From NCBI GenBank assembly GCA_949825045.1, contig OX463813.1, forward strand, positions 8,928,001 through 8,992,000: 64,000 nucleotides of DNA, in the 5' to 3' direction. Under the pieces are notes generated by a model, which had not been told where the DNA came from, searched no databases, and saw only the letters and a list, made by a program, of their open reading frames with translations. Shown here in pieces: positions 22,857 to 33,117 of this stretch (its first letter is position 1; every line of letters starts with the position of its first letter). The stretch comes from Argyresthia goedartella (lineage: Eukaryota; Arthropoda; Insecta; Lepidoptera; Argyresthiidae). The position numbers and the translations under genes were made by a program.

Positions 22857-24035
22857 CCACTTGTCGTCATGCTCCTCGTTCTGCCCGCCGCCGGTCACTG
22901 TTTTGTCGGTATTAGCGACTGCAATATCGACCAATAGCCACAACCGGGGCGCCGCGATTAATTGCGCGAGTATAGAACACTGTGTGTCCAGAGCGCCGCG
23001 AGGAACACAGTATGGTAGGTAGGGCCAATAGCTGTGAAGCATTTCATATTTCCTTATGAAGTTACCCTTACCATGACATTTTCCATCACTGTCATTATCA
23101 AACTTGAACTCCACTCAAACCAGGTTATACCTACCTTCAAAATGGACGCGTCACGTCTGGCAAATTGAAACTTCTAATTTTACAACCCTTTGTGGCGCGA
23201 CACTAAAATAATGATAAATCAACGAATTAACAGCTCGACGAGAGATGGCGGTGACAGTGTGCGTCCATTAACTGCTAGTTGGCTTACGCTTTCGACAAAG
23301 AAAAGAGAAGGAAAAGAAGATCATATCCCGAAAAAAAAACAGGCGAATTTCCGTTGCCAAGACTCTAACCCACTTTTTAAAACGAAAAAACAGAACATGC
23401 GAAGTCACACCCAAGTGTCTAAATCCTTATTGATACCCCCCAACCTCCAACTCCTAAGATACATGTAACACTAGTTTAGAAGTTGGATGTTCAATGTTCA
23501 ATCAATGCATCATACTTATCACTAGACCTTAATACCTCAATTATATGTAGATAGGTTTAAGTTGGAGAATAAACTATTTCAATTTCAATTTTAGTGGACT
23601 TGGAGTACAGATTTTATGCGCATGCACTTGCCGCCGCCTCCTAACCTGAACTAAGCGATATATATTCAAATGCGTGACAAGTTCAATGCCATGTTTATTA
23701 AGTTGAACTGAACCCATTTTGGGGCAGACGGCTCGTAGAGGACGCTTTTTAATGAGTTGGATTATCTTGTTTTTCTTTTTTTACCTCTTTATACCTAAAT
23801 AGCGCTGTATTGTCATGAGAGATTAACATTAGACTACATTTTGCTACAAATATAATTATTTTTAATATTTAAATCAGCTAAAAGGAAAGTTAATGGACGA
23901 GAAATGCCTTGAATACATTTAGATACGAGGCTAATCATATTACAACTCTTTTATTCAACCACACCTCTATAACTTGACACCCGACTCCGACATTAAGAAT
24001 ATATTTATTTTTTTGTTTTCGAAAGATATGTATAT
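22857..24035. other. No gene recognised
   Basis: Mixed composition, with a GC-rich patch at 22870-23000. No protein family or repeat boundary is supported. Confidence 0.35.
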
Positions 24036-24413
24036 GTCACCGTAAGATTGTAAAAACTGTAGGTTTATGATGTAACGTTTTTTTCTCTCTCGTTAGTTTA
24101 CATCGATAAATTGTAAACTGTACCGTACTGCTTACGATATGACGCGTTAGTTTATTATAAAACCGTTAATTTGTGAACTGGTTTAAAATTGAATTGCAAA
24201 GGAAATACCAGGGCCAAAACTGTGGTAGCTTGCGATGAAGTCTAGAGGGGCCGAGTGCACCGAAGCCCCCGAATAGTCTTCGTATTAGGTTGACATGTAA
24301 GAACAAAAGAAACGTAAATCCTAAACCCTGTCGGCCTGGTTGACAATTTGTCGTTATTTTACAAACTAACGCGTTAGTTTATTAACTAACGGTTTTGACA
24401 ATCTAACGGTGAC
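24036..24413 (+). repeat. Palindromic repeat family C, copy C2
   Basis: Ends GTCACCGTAAGATTGTAAAA and TTTTGACAATCTAACGGTGAC (last base 24413). The core variant lies at 24210-24304 with GAAGTCTAGAGGGG and GAATAGTCTTCG around the loop and AGGTTGACATGTAAGAAC at the right. Confidence 0.8.
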
Positions 24414-24417
24414 AAAT

Positions 24418-25802
24418 ATATGTAGTGGATAGTAGTAAAACAATTTTCTTTAGTACGGTAATAAAAATAAAAACATGAAAAAAAAAATCTTAGCCCCGAA
24501 ATTTGGAAGAACCAAGTTTTCTCAGCTATTTCTTTTGAGTAATCGTTTCTAGTGGTGCAATTTTATTCGTAAGTAGTAAAACAGAAAAACATATAATATT
24601 TTGGAGTATTCATTGAATTACTTACCCCTGTCAATGCTCATTTGCAGTAATCGTACATCCTTTTGAACATTGAGATTGAGGTTGAGAATTATTGAGTACA
24701 AATGAAGCCCAAACTAGTTTTTCTCGACCTTATCACTTCTAATTAACTTTTATTTCAACTACCATCAAAAACTCTTCCGCTTCAAACCTCTACGGACCTT
24801 CCTGAGTCAATTCCTCCATTTGTTGTAATATAATTCCCTTTGAACGAGAATTATTTAGTAAAAATACTTCCAAACAAGTTACTATCAAATTCTTCCACTA
24901 CAAACCTTCAACGAACCTTCCTCAGTCCATTCTAACATTTCTAGTAATCGTACAACCTTTTGAACGATAATTATTTAGTAAAAATGACGCCCAAAATGTC
25001 TTTTTCGTCTTTATCACTTCTTATCAACTTTTTTTTACAATTTCTATTACAATTTCTTCCACCACGAAACTCTACGAACCTCCCTCAGTCAAATCTACCG
25101 TTTCTATTAATCGTACATTCTTGTCAACGAGAACCAAAGAAAATGACGCCATGACAATTTTTTTTCGTCTTTATCACATCTTATCAAAAAAAAATACAAC
25201 TAATATTAGAAATTCTTCCACTACTAAACTCGACGAACCTTCATCAATCAATTCTACCGTTTGTGTTGATCGTGTAGGCATTTGGAATTGCATTTAAGTC
25301 ATACAAATCGTTTTGGAAAATTACTCCAATATATTTTGGTTTTTTATGTTTTCTGTGTAAACTGCCTACGAATGAAATTGCTCTACCATCCCCTACTAAC
25401 GATTATTCATAAGAAATAGCTGAGAAAACTCGATTTTTTAATTTAGTGGTCTCAGACTTATTTTTTCATCATATTTTTGTTTGGCTAGCATTTAATCGCA
25501 CATCAAAAATACTGATTTGCACAGCAAAAAAGGGATCAGCAAAACACATTTTATTATTAAATTATATGTGTACTCAAGTTTGTGTTTTAAGTTTTTTTTT
25601 TGTTCAATACATGTTCAACATAACACGAAGGATAAAGGGGGCTTCGCTTCGCTCACCCCCCTTTACCCTTCACCTAAGCTACCGCAGCATTTTGCCCTGA
25701 TATTTGCTGTGCAAATCAGTATTTTTGATGTGCAGTTTAATATTTTCCTTTTTGTTTGAGTTACTACTAACGAAAATTGTTGTACTACTATCCACTACAT
25801 AT
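24418..25802. mobile_element. Palindromic element G with internal tandem repeats
   Basis: About 1.39 kb. Outer inverted repeats ATATGTAGTGGATAGTAGTA (left) and the same sequence reversed at 25783-25802. A second inverted pair further in is TTTTCTCAGCTATTTCTT at 24518 and its reverse near 25415-25433. Between them 24645-25275 holds about four diverged tandem units of 150-190 bp (TTCTTCCACTACAAACC, ACGAACCTTCCTCAGTC, GAATTATTTAGTAAAAATGA). Element B2 is nested in its right part. It starts 4 bp after repeat C2. No ORF. Confidence 0.7.
25485..25752 (-). repeat. Palindromic repeat family B, copy B2, nested in element G
   Basis: Inverted ends of about 35 bp: ATCGCACATCAAAAATACTG (left) and CAGTATTTTTGATGTGCAG (right). 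The complete core is at 25601-25698, with GATAAAGGGGGC and the CTTCGCTTCGCTCA loop. Confidence 0.8.
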
Positions 25803-25917
25803 CAAATTTTTATTTTTTATTTTTTTATGCCGGGTGCCAAGTTTACACAGCCCTATTAAGGCCAAAACCTCATGCAGTTGGATTATAGATAGAATGGATA
25901 GAGGACATATTTTTTGT

Positions 25918-26420
25918 AAATATTAACGTAATTTTTTGCCTCTTCTCTACATTGGGACACTGTGGGAGTAGAAGGGCGAAGAAACGCCCACAGCATGATA
26001 TTTAGATCTCTTTTAAAAATAAGTTGTGTTTAATCCTATCATAAATAATACATACATATGCTCACGCCTATTTCCCGAAAGAGGGGTAGGCAGAGACCAA
26101 AGACCTCCACCTGCTACGATCCTGGCATACATCTCTCGCTTCGTCAACATTCATAAATCTCTTCATGCAAGCTCGCCGGTTACGGGTACTTTGTATTTGC
26201 CCCTTCACTAACAAATCGCCGATTTTGTCTTTATAGGACCTTCTTGGGCGTCCCCGCCCGACGGCTCCTTTCACACCATAAATAATATGCAGGAATAAAT
26301 TATACCGTTGTACAAAATTATTGAGCGAATTCTGTGTTGAGTTAGATAAACCCCATGCACTGTTGATATTTATTTGATCTAGAATATAATATATAGAATA
26401 TATCCCTTTTTCTGACAATG
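25918..26420 (-). pseudogene. CR1/Jockey-type LINE 3' UTR, split
   Basis: Two reversed pieces (25918-26050: TTTTTGCCTCTTCTCTACAT; 26280-26420: TTATTGAGCGAATTCTGTGT and ATATCCCTTTTTCTGACAA). They match the LINE tails at 33700-33960 and 47340-47600. A different LINE fragment sits between them. The right piece ends 14 bp before the kinase exon. Confidence 0.65.
26052..26278 (-). pseudogene. RTE-like LINE C-terminal fragment
   Basis: Minus-strand translation gives [36 protein letters not shown] and [11 protein letters not shown], the end of an ORF found again at 49425-49722. Inserted within the other LINE tail. Confidence 0.75.
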
Positions 26421-26434
26421 ATGATTGGTTTCAG

Positions 26435-26536
26435 GCGAAGCGTCTCGGCAGCGGCGAGCTGGTGGCTATCAAGGTCATCAAGCTGGAGCCGGGAGATGAC
26501 TTCGCGGTCATCCAGCAGGAGATCCTCATGATGAAG
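26435..26536 (+). CDS. hppy: MAP4K (happyhour/MAP4K3-like) exon: catalytic Lys segment
   Basis: A 34-codon exon between TTTCAG and GTAACC, phase 0 at both ends. It encodes GELVAIKVIKLEPGDDFAVI and QQEILMMK. VAIK holds the ATP-binding lysine and the Glu of QQE lies in helix C of a germinal-centre kinase. The residues match the MAP4K3/MAP4K5 subgroup (GELAAIKVIKLEPG). The kinase relays stress and amino-acid signals to JNK and TOR in flies and mammals (family knowledge). The preceding exon with the glycine-rich loop is not found in this window. The gene symbol is by similarity; MAP4K5 is the alternative. Confidence 0.93.
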
Positions 26537-26736
26537 GTAACCTTACTTACTTGTACCCATACCGCAAGACGATGGGTGCTGTGAAATTACCATCTTTGAA
26601 GCGTTATTCCTCATGAAGAAGACACTTTGAAATTCATGAAATAGTACATGGTTGTGGCTGAGAAGTGAATAATAGATAGCAGGCGAGGCCTTCTGAGGGA
26701 CGAGTCCATATATTGCACTTTTGGCTGGGACATTAC

Positions 26737-26931
26737 AAAGGGGAAATATTAAACTGCACATCAATATTACTGAGTTGCACAGCAAATATACTGATTTTCA
26801 CAGCAAATATCAGGGCAAAATACTGCGGTAGCTTAGGTGAACAACAAAAATACTTATAACATAAAAAAGTATTTTTTCTGATCCTTTTTTGCTGTGAAAA
26901 TCAGTATTTTTGATGTGCGATTAAATACTAG
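26737..26931 (+). repeat. Palindromic repeat family B, copy B3
   Basis: Begins AAAGGGGAAATATTAAACTG and ends GTGCGATTAAATACTAG. The core is reduced to its left half (26812-26845, GGGCAAAATACTGCGGTAGC); the hairpin is deleted. Lies in the intron 200 bp after the exon. Confidence 0.75.
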
Positions 26932-27354
26932 TCATGACAAAGTGCTTTTTATGACTACCTACTGCGAGGAAATAAAATTAATAATACAGAAAAATATATT
27001 TTAGATAAATTACGTTTGGCGGCGTCTGCCCTCAGAAGAGCGAAACTCTTTGGTCCGCCATCTACCGCAATTGGGCATGTAAAAAATCAAAGGTACCAAA
27101 CCGAGAAAACCATTTCCAGATAATTGTGATCCTAACTAAATTCCGTTATTCTCATAAAAATAATAATATAGGTTTACTGAAGTATCCATAAAAACATAAT
27201 GTTCTTCATTTTTCCTCTAGGACGTAGTTTGTTCAAATTCCCTTCGCCGTTGAGTTGGATGTTCTGTAAAACTGTCAAGAATTTACAGTTTTCCTGTCAG
27301 TCGATAACGCAGATGTCAGTCCGAACGTAAACAAATATTGAAACACCTGTGAAC
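26932..27354. other. Intronic sequence, no gene
   Basis: AT-rich intron of the kinase gene. No repeat recognised. Confidence 0.4.
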
Positions 27355-27510
27355 AAGTGACGTCACGAGGGGTACTATTTTAAAAACTATTCAAGAAATA
27401 ATAAGACATCCACTACCCGAAATATTCAAATTTGTTTCTTAAAATAGCCTAAAATTTCAGAAAATAAATTAAAATGTAGAACCTATCTTTTTTTTGCATG
27501 GCCCATTGAC
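27355..27510 (-). repeat. Dispersed repeat, inverted partner of 12985-13125
   Basis: Contains GTGACGTCACGAGGGGTACT, ACTACCCGAAATATTCAAAT and AATAGCCTAAAATTTCAGAA, the reverse of the blocks at 12985-13125. Confidence 0.6.
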
Positions 27511-27610
27511 AACAGACGGACGTCAGGCAGGCTTTTACCGACGCGTCGGCATGACGCACTGTGTCGGTCAAAACCGACAAGGCATGAAGCGCCATCTGTT
27601 CCGTATGGAT

Positions 27611-28120
27611 GTCGCAGTCATTTGGTTAAATGAGACACTTAACTAACTATCTAGACCGTTAATTAAATACCGACGTTTAACCAAGTCACTAAAATTCCGT
27701 CAGACAAGTGAGTGAACGAAACGTTTACTCACGAGTTTGTCTAAACGTTCCGGCAACAAGACATATACAATATAAATATTTTTTTATGTGTCCTTAGGTT
27801 TATGTTTTAAGTATTTTTGTTGTTCTTACATGTTCAACCTAACACGAAGGATAAAGGGGGTTTCGCTTCACTCACCCCCTTTACCCTTCACCTAAGCTCC
27901 CGCAATATTTTGCGCTGATATAAGCTGTGCAAATCAGCTGTTGTCGTGACGCCATCTTGTTTTCCAACACGCCGGCTTTCGGTAAGACAGAACAATCTGT
28001 CTTTTCGTTTTCGACGATGCTTTATTTAAATAAAAATGCTAGTGACTTGTTTAAACGTCGGTATTTAATGAACGGTCTAGAGAGTTAGTTAAGTGTCTGA
28101 TTTAACCAACCAACTGCGAC
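27611..28120 (-). mobile_element. Palindromic element D
   Basis: A 510-bp element with ~80-bp inverted arms. Left end GTCGCAGTCATTTGGTTAAA; right end, reversed, GTCGCAGTTGGTTGGTTAAA. Further arm blocks ACACTTAACTAACT, CTAGACCGTTAATTAAATAC and CGACGTTTAA recur in inverse order at 28050-28100. The shared hairpin core is at 27822-27916. No coding capacity; no clear target duplication seen. Confidence 0.8.
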
Positions 28121-28362
28121 TTGTACATGGTGTCATAGTACGCGCTCTTTTACTTTTTGCGATCTAAAATGTTGTATTTTAGATCGCGCTTGACTTTTCA
28201 CTAAAAATATACAGCATTTGATACTCCCACAACTGAGACGAATATAGCGATATCTCATTTTCTACAATCCGAATGCAAAAAATTGTCACTCGCGTAAGGC
28301 TCCGCCCTTAAGTCCATCTATTGATCACTATACAGCCTCTGCAACCATGTACAAAACGACAC

Positions 28363-28612
28363 GAATGGCCGAGTCGGCAGAGACCCTGCCTACGAAGACA
28401 AGGGTCCCGGGTCCGAGTCCCGGTGGGGGCAAATATTTGTTGGATGAGAACGGATGTTTGTACCCTAGTCATGGTTGTTTATGTATCTAAGTATAATATT
28501 TATCTATATAAGTACGTGTATCGTTGTCTAGTACCCGAGATACATGGAATCCTAGTTTGGGGCTAGATCAATGTGTGTAGATAGTGTCCAAGGTATTATT
28601 ATTATTATTACT
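28363..28612 (+). repeat. SINE-1, full-length
   Basis: tRNA-derived SINE. A-box-like TGGCCGAGTCGG, B-box-like GGGTCCGAGTCCC, body TATCTAAGTATAATATTTAT and GGGGCTAGATCAATGTGTGT, (ATT)n tail. Other copies: 17013, 28631, 31945, 34783 (5' half) and 49716. Confidence 0.85.
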
Positions 28613-28630
28613 TCGATAATGATTTCACTG

Positions 28631-28856
28631 AACGGGTTCAAGTCCCGGTGGGGGCAAATATTTCTTTGATGACAACGGATGTTTCTACCCTAGTCATGGT
28701 TGTATAAACAACTAGATAGATAGATAACTATCTAAGTATAATATTTATCTATATAAGTATGTGTATCGTTGTCTAGCACCCAAGATACAGGGAATCCTAG
28801 TTTGGGGCTAGATCAATGTGTGTATTTACACAAGTGTCCAAGGTTACATTACATTA
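28631..28856 (+). repeat. SINE-1, 5' truncated, ending next to a kinase exon
   Basis: Starts GGGTTCAAGTCCCGGTGGGG and ends GTGTCCAAGG plus TTACATTACATT. It stops about 22 bases before the exon at 28879, so its tail abuts the polypyrimidine tract of the 3' splice site. Confidence 0.8.
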
Positions 28857-28878
28857 CTCGTTCTGTCTGTGATCGCAG

Positions 28879-28977
28879 GACTGCATACACCCGAACATCG
28901 TCGCCTACTGCGGCTCGTACCTGCGGCGCGACAAGCTCTGGATCTCCATGGAGTATTGCGGAGGCGGCAGCTTGCAG
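28879..28977 (+). CDS. hppy: MAP4K exon: hinge and helix D segment
   Basis: A 33-codon exon between GATCGCAG and GTGCAT, phase 0 on both sides. It encodes [20 protein letters not shown] and [13 protein letters not shown], the strand 4-5/hinge block of the kinase domain (compare [30 protein letters not shown] in MAP4K3, split here for length). The donor (GTGCAT) is a weak match to the consensus. A SINE ends just upstream and a Helitron begins at intron position +10. Confidence 0.95.
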
Positions 28978-28986
28978 GTGCATAAA

Positions 28987-29234
28987 TCCAACTAATATTA
29001 TAAATGCGAAAGTAGCGATGTTTGGATGTTTGTGTATTTGGTTGTCTGTGTGTTTGTGCCTCAATCACGCTAAAACGGCTGAACGGATTTGAATGAAATT
29101 TAGCAAAGAGATAGTTTATGTGCTAGATTGACATATAGGATACTTTTTATCCGTCTGCACAGGAGGAGGGTAACGTTATCTCGGTAAATTATACTTTCTA
29201 GGAACACTCAGATGAAGTTGCGGGCATCAGCTAG
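28987..29234 (+). mobile_element. Lep1-like Helitron, complete short copy
   Basis: A 248-bp element starting TCCAACTAATATTATAAATG and ending GTTGCGGGCATCAGCTAG, inserted between A (28986) and T (29235) as Helitrons do. No ORF, so non-autonomous. Related fragments are at 14136 and, reversed, 46235. Confidence 0.8.
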
Positions 29235-29251
29235 TAATAAATAAATGTAGC

Positions 29252-29560
29252 CCATTAATGTCCCCACCGGGGGGCACGGGACTTCACCCGGATACGAGTA
29301 AGATTGAGCCGTACTCTACCACGCTGGCTCAGTGCGGGTTGATAGAGGTGTCGGGCTAGTGGTCAACTTGACTATCAGAAGTCATCAAGCTGCCCTATTA
29401 GGGCCTCTGACCAGCTTCACGACTACTACCCCCGAGTAGCGATAATAGCCAGGACCTACAGCTTAACTTGTCATCCGAAACAAATGCGACATAGAAACGG
29501 ACACCCATCCAGCACCCGTCTCTGCCAGATGTTGCTACCCGCACCAACCGCCGAATGTTT
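29252..29560 (+). repeat. SINE-3-like repeat, uninterrupted
   Basis: Runs from TAATGTCCCCACCGGGGGGC through CACGCTGGCTCAGTGCGGGT and GAGTAGCGATAATAGCCAGG to AGATGTTGCTACCCGCA. Copies at 21170 and 31840 share the order. The origin of the family is not clear to me. Confidence 0.6.
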
Positions 29561-30399
29561 TGTTGTCATACCCGCTTACAGGTATGAAAACATAACATAG
29601 CGCCACGCCTTTCCCTGAACGGGGTGCCAGCGGCTCAGTAGGGGACAATATAGTATGTACATACGTATATATATTTACATAAATGTACATACATTTATGT
29701 ATATAAGTATATTCACAATCTGTTTCATATTGGTAGTTTCCTTTGGCCTGAGAAATAATGAAGGAGTCACTATCGCGGTCAGCGAATGTTATAGAAGACC
29801 TCAATGAAAAACTCAGAGTGACCCAAATGCTATTGCATTCGTCTTTCTTCGCATTTCCATTGCAGTTATAGTTAACTCTTTGTGTAACTGTGAGTACTTC
29901 CACTTTTTCACACATTGGTAAAATATCAAGGAGCAAACGAGAGAGAAGATAGTTCTGTCTCGCTTTCGCCTTTAATCTACGTTTAAGCGATCGACTTTAG
30001 CTTTCGTGTCAAAATTGCGTAATTAATAGTACCTGCAAATGGACACACAACTTTTCTAGCATTAAAATTTTCCCAAACATAATTATAGTGTCCAAAACGT
30101 AATACCGTCTGCGAATTAGTTAATTTCTGGCTAGACTTACGTACCTACCTAGATTGTGTTTTTACCAACCCAAATGGCATAAGGTGTGAATGTACTAAGC
30201 ATATAATTATATCAAGTTTTTCTCCGAAAGGGAGGTATAATTTGGCATCATCGTTTTGTATTACGCCAGCGCGGTGGAGTGTGGCACAATCTTACTCGAA
30301 TTTGGTTGAAGGCCAGTGCCCCTCGGTGTGCCTGGAGACTCAAATAGTCTCCATTATATTTTATACCATTATTATAGTTCCGTTTGCCTTGTGTTTCAG
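29561..30399. other. Intronic sequence, no gene
   Basis: Contains a (TATG)-rich stretch near 29655-29710 and a SINE-3-like scrap near 30240-30345 (GTTGAAGGCCAGTGCCCCTC). Nothing coding before the exon at 30400. Confidence 0.4.
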
Positions 30400-30506
30400 G
30401 ACATCTACCACGTGACAGGGCCGTTGACAGAGCTACAGATAGCCTTCATGTGCCGCGAGACGCTGATGGGGCTCGCTTACCTCCACAGCATGGGCAAGAT
30501 GCACAG
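30400..30506 (+). CDS. hppy: MAP4K exon: helix E to catalytic loop
   Basis: A 107-bp exon between GTGTTTCAG and GTAACT, entering in phase 0 and leaving in phase 2. It encodes [20 protein letters not shown] and [15 protein letters not shown] plus the first two bases of the Arg codon, so the HRD catalytic motif is divided between this exon and 34596. Highly similar to MAP4K3 ([20 protein letters not shown]). Confidence 0.95.
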
Positions 30507-30702
30507 GTAACTTCACATACATTCCCTCAGGCCCGACACTAGGATACGCTGTGTCGGATCAAATCATCATAATCATCAATCAGTGCACATTCACCCACTG
30601 CTGAATGTTGGCCGCTTCCTTATCATGCTATCTACAGCTGTCGCCAATATTGTTGGCGTCTAGATGGCGCCTGGAGGGGTACCGGCGCATGGGTTCAAGA
30701 GA

Positions 30703-31012
30703 GAGGCATATGTCGTGGCCATATCATAGAATGATCTCATCACGAATCGGCCAACCTTGCTTGAATTAGAACTTTCATTGGACGAAGAAACCTTTGAGGG
30801 CAAAACACTGCGGTAGCTTTAGACGAAGACTAAAGCCCCCGAATAGTCTTCGTTTTAGTTGGACATGTAAACCCAAAAAACACCGCGTAGTACTGAATAT
30901 AAATGTTTTGTTGAAATTCAACCCTATCTGACCATTTCATGAAATGGCCGATGGCTGGCCAGATCAATTCTATCATATGGCCACGACACATACATGAGCG
31001 AAAGAGAGAGGT
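30703..31012 (+). repeat. Palindromic element F with variant core
   Basis: Arms: AGAGAGAGGCATATGTCGTG and GGCCATATCATAGAATGATC at the left, with the inverse at 30950-31012 (ATCAATTCTATCATATGGCC, ACGACACATACATGAGCG). The variant core is at 30797-30873 (GGGCAAAACACTGCGGTAGC, CGAAGACTA...TAGTCTTCG). Arms are diverged, so the borders are approximate. Confidence 0.65.
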
Positions 31013-31123
31013 GACAGCTTCTTCAAATTCCAAAAGATCTGGGCCTGAGCCACCCGCATCCTCTACCTTAAATACTAATCCTTCAAGCCACTGTTCTACA
31101 CCCATACAATATATAATATATAT

Positions 31124-31820
31124 GTTACGGCTAAAGCTAGGTGTGAAACTAAACTTAAGTTTAGCCGGCTAGTCTTAAGATTAATTTCGAGCCTCGGCTA
31201 ATGTCCGAAGTCATGTTCGTTTGTGATAACGAATGTCATCTTTAATCGGCTAGACTGCACATTAGCCGATGCGTTTCGGTGAATGTTGGACATTAATTAG
31301 CTAATGTTGAAAACGAAGTATTCGTGCGACTGCGGGGAGTAGGGCGGGGTAATTTTATTCAGATGAGAAAGCTATTTCTAATATCAGGGCAAAACACTGC
31401 AGTAGCTTAGGTGAAGGGTAAAGGGGGCTTCGCTTCGCTCACCCCCTTTACCCTTCGTGATAGGTTGAACATGTAAGAACAACAAAATAATAAGACAAGC
31501 ATAAGTATTTTTTGTTGTTCTTACATACAGCTACCGAATCATTATCATGACTTACTTATTCCAGATTAAGACGGTAATTTTTCAACATTAGCCTAGGTAT
31601 ACTGAAAAATAAACTTAAGTTTAGTCGGCTAATGTCAAGCATATTTTCTCAGCCATCTAATAACCTCAACAGCGTCGAGGCTAAACTGCAATTTAGCCGA
31701 CTAATGTTGAAATCATTTATCGCAATGAACATTATTTCGGACATTAGCCGAGGCTCGAAATTAATCTTAACACTAGCCGGCAAACTTATGTTTAGTTTCA
31801 CACCTAGCTTTAGCCGTAAC
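31124..31820 (+). mobile_element. Palindromic element E, long inverted arms
   Basis: A 697-bp element with arms of roughly 150 bp or more. Left end GTTACGGCTAAAGCTAGGTG; the right end is its exact inverse. Inner arm blocks TTTCGAGCCTCGGCTAATGT and GTTTAGCC-type motifs match in reverse. The shared core at 31386-31480 has a perfect 15-bp stem GAAGGGTAAAGGGGG / CCCCCTTTACCCTTC and its loop is flipped relative to the other copies. Flanked by AT repeats on both sides. No ORF of note. Confidence 0.85.
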
Positions 31821-31839
31821 ATATATATATATATAATGT

Positions 31840-31944
31840 AGTCCATTAATGTTCTCACCGTGGGACACAGGCCTCACCCGGATACGAGTAAGATCAAGAT
31901 CAATACTCCACCACGCTGGCTCAGTGCGGGTTGGTGGAGGTATA
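31840..31944 (+). repeat. SINE-3-like 5' part
   Basis: Contains GGGACACAGGCCTCACCCGG and ACTCCACCACGCTGGCTCAG; it runs straight into a SINE-1. Confidence 0.55.
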
Positions 31945-32178
31945 GCCGAGTCGGCAGTGACCCTGCCTACGAAGCCAAGGGTCCCGGTGGGGGCGAATAT
32001 TTGTTTGATGAGAACGGATGTTTGTACCCTAGTCATGGTTGTTTATCTATCTAAGTATAATATTTATTTATATAAGTATGTGTATCGTTGTCAAGTACCC
32101 AAGATACAGGGAATCCTAGTTTGGGGCTAGATCAATGTGTGTAAATAGTGTCCAAAGTATTATCATTATCATTATCAC
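31945..32178 (+). repeat. SINE-1
   Basis: Begins TAGCCGAGTCGGCAGTGACC, body as in 28363, tail (ATT/ATC)n. A few bases of the B box are deleted (GGGTCCCGGTGGGGGCGAAT). Confidence 0.8.
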
Positions 32179-32739
32179 TACGTAGCGATAGTAGCCGGGA
32201 CCTACAGCTTAACGTGTCATCCGAAACACTGAACTTCCGATGATGTACTTCAGATAAAATAAATATCTCATTGGTGCATTGGTCAGGAATCGAATCCGCA
32301 TCTCCTGTGTGAGAAATTTGTTCAGAATAATGCTCCTAATAAAGGTGCAAGTCCATCGTCTTAAATGAGCGAGATTACGTTACGAGTTACGTAGGTAACC
32401 GCGCTCGCTGTCTCGCTCACTCCCATCGACGACAAGTGGTCCACGAAGTTTCACCTCGACCTCTTAAAATGTGACCTCACCTATCTGTTAACAAACCGCA
32501 ATATCTTGAAATATATCGATATCATATAAACAACTCAACTCATTATCATATTGTTGATTTCACAACTTTCCGTTATTTTATCGCAAACATGCGGACGCTG
32601 CCTTCCTATTGCTTAAGTTGGCCATTGTAGTTACATGAGGACCTTTACGGCGTCGCGGTAGGGGTTTCCCCCGGTCCCGGTTTCGAATCCCGTCTGTGGT
32701 AGAAGCTCGAATGCCGGCTGGTGAAAATAAAAAAAAACG
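32179..32739. other. Intronic sequence with SINE scrap
   Basis: Near 32280-32320 is GGAATCGAATCCGCATCTCC, a reversed B-box-like remnant. No gene. Confidence 0.35.
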
Positions 32740-33112
32740 GTTTAGTGCGAGTCGAAGGGTTCCGTACCACCGTACAATGTTGGGGATTGTGTGGAGTGAA
32801 TAGTTTGGGTTTTACATATCAAAATGTTGTTTACAAAGTTTTTGGTGCGGCTACTTTCACACTCCATGTAAGTAACCAGGTGCATTCATAAGTTTGTATT
32901 TGAAAAAAATGTTGTATGGGAGCCCCCTAAATATTTATTTTATTCTGTTTTTTAGTAATTGTTATTATAGCGGCAACATTAATACATCATCTGTGAAAAT
33001 TTCAACATTCTTACTATCACGGTTCATGAGATACAGCCTGGTGACAGACGGACGGACGGACAGCGGAGGCTTAGTAATAAGGTCCAGTTTCGCACCCTTC
33101 GGGTACGATAAA
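32740..33112 (+). repeat. Dispersed repeat with GTTCCGTAC end
   Basis: Starts GTGCGAGTCGAAGGGTTCCG and ends in the GACGGACGGACGGACAGCGG run and CCTTCGGGTACG, where the expected GAACCC is clipped. A LINE fragment follows. Confidence 0.65.
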
Positions 33113-33117
33113 TAGAC

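Noticed and set aside
28363..28440. A tRNA gene, because A- and B-box sequences are present
   Set aside because: No cloverleaf with a proper acceptor stem; the same head is followed by a common body and (ATT)n tail in several places, so it is a SINE.
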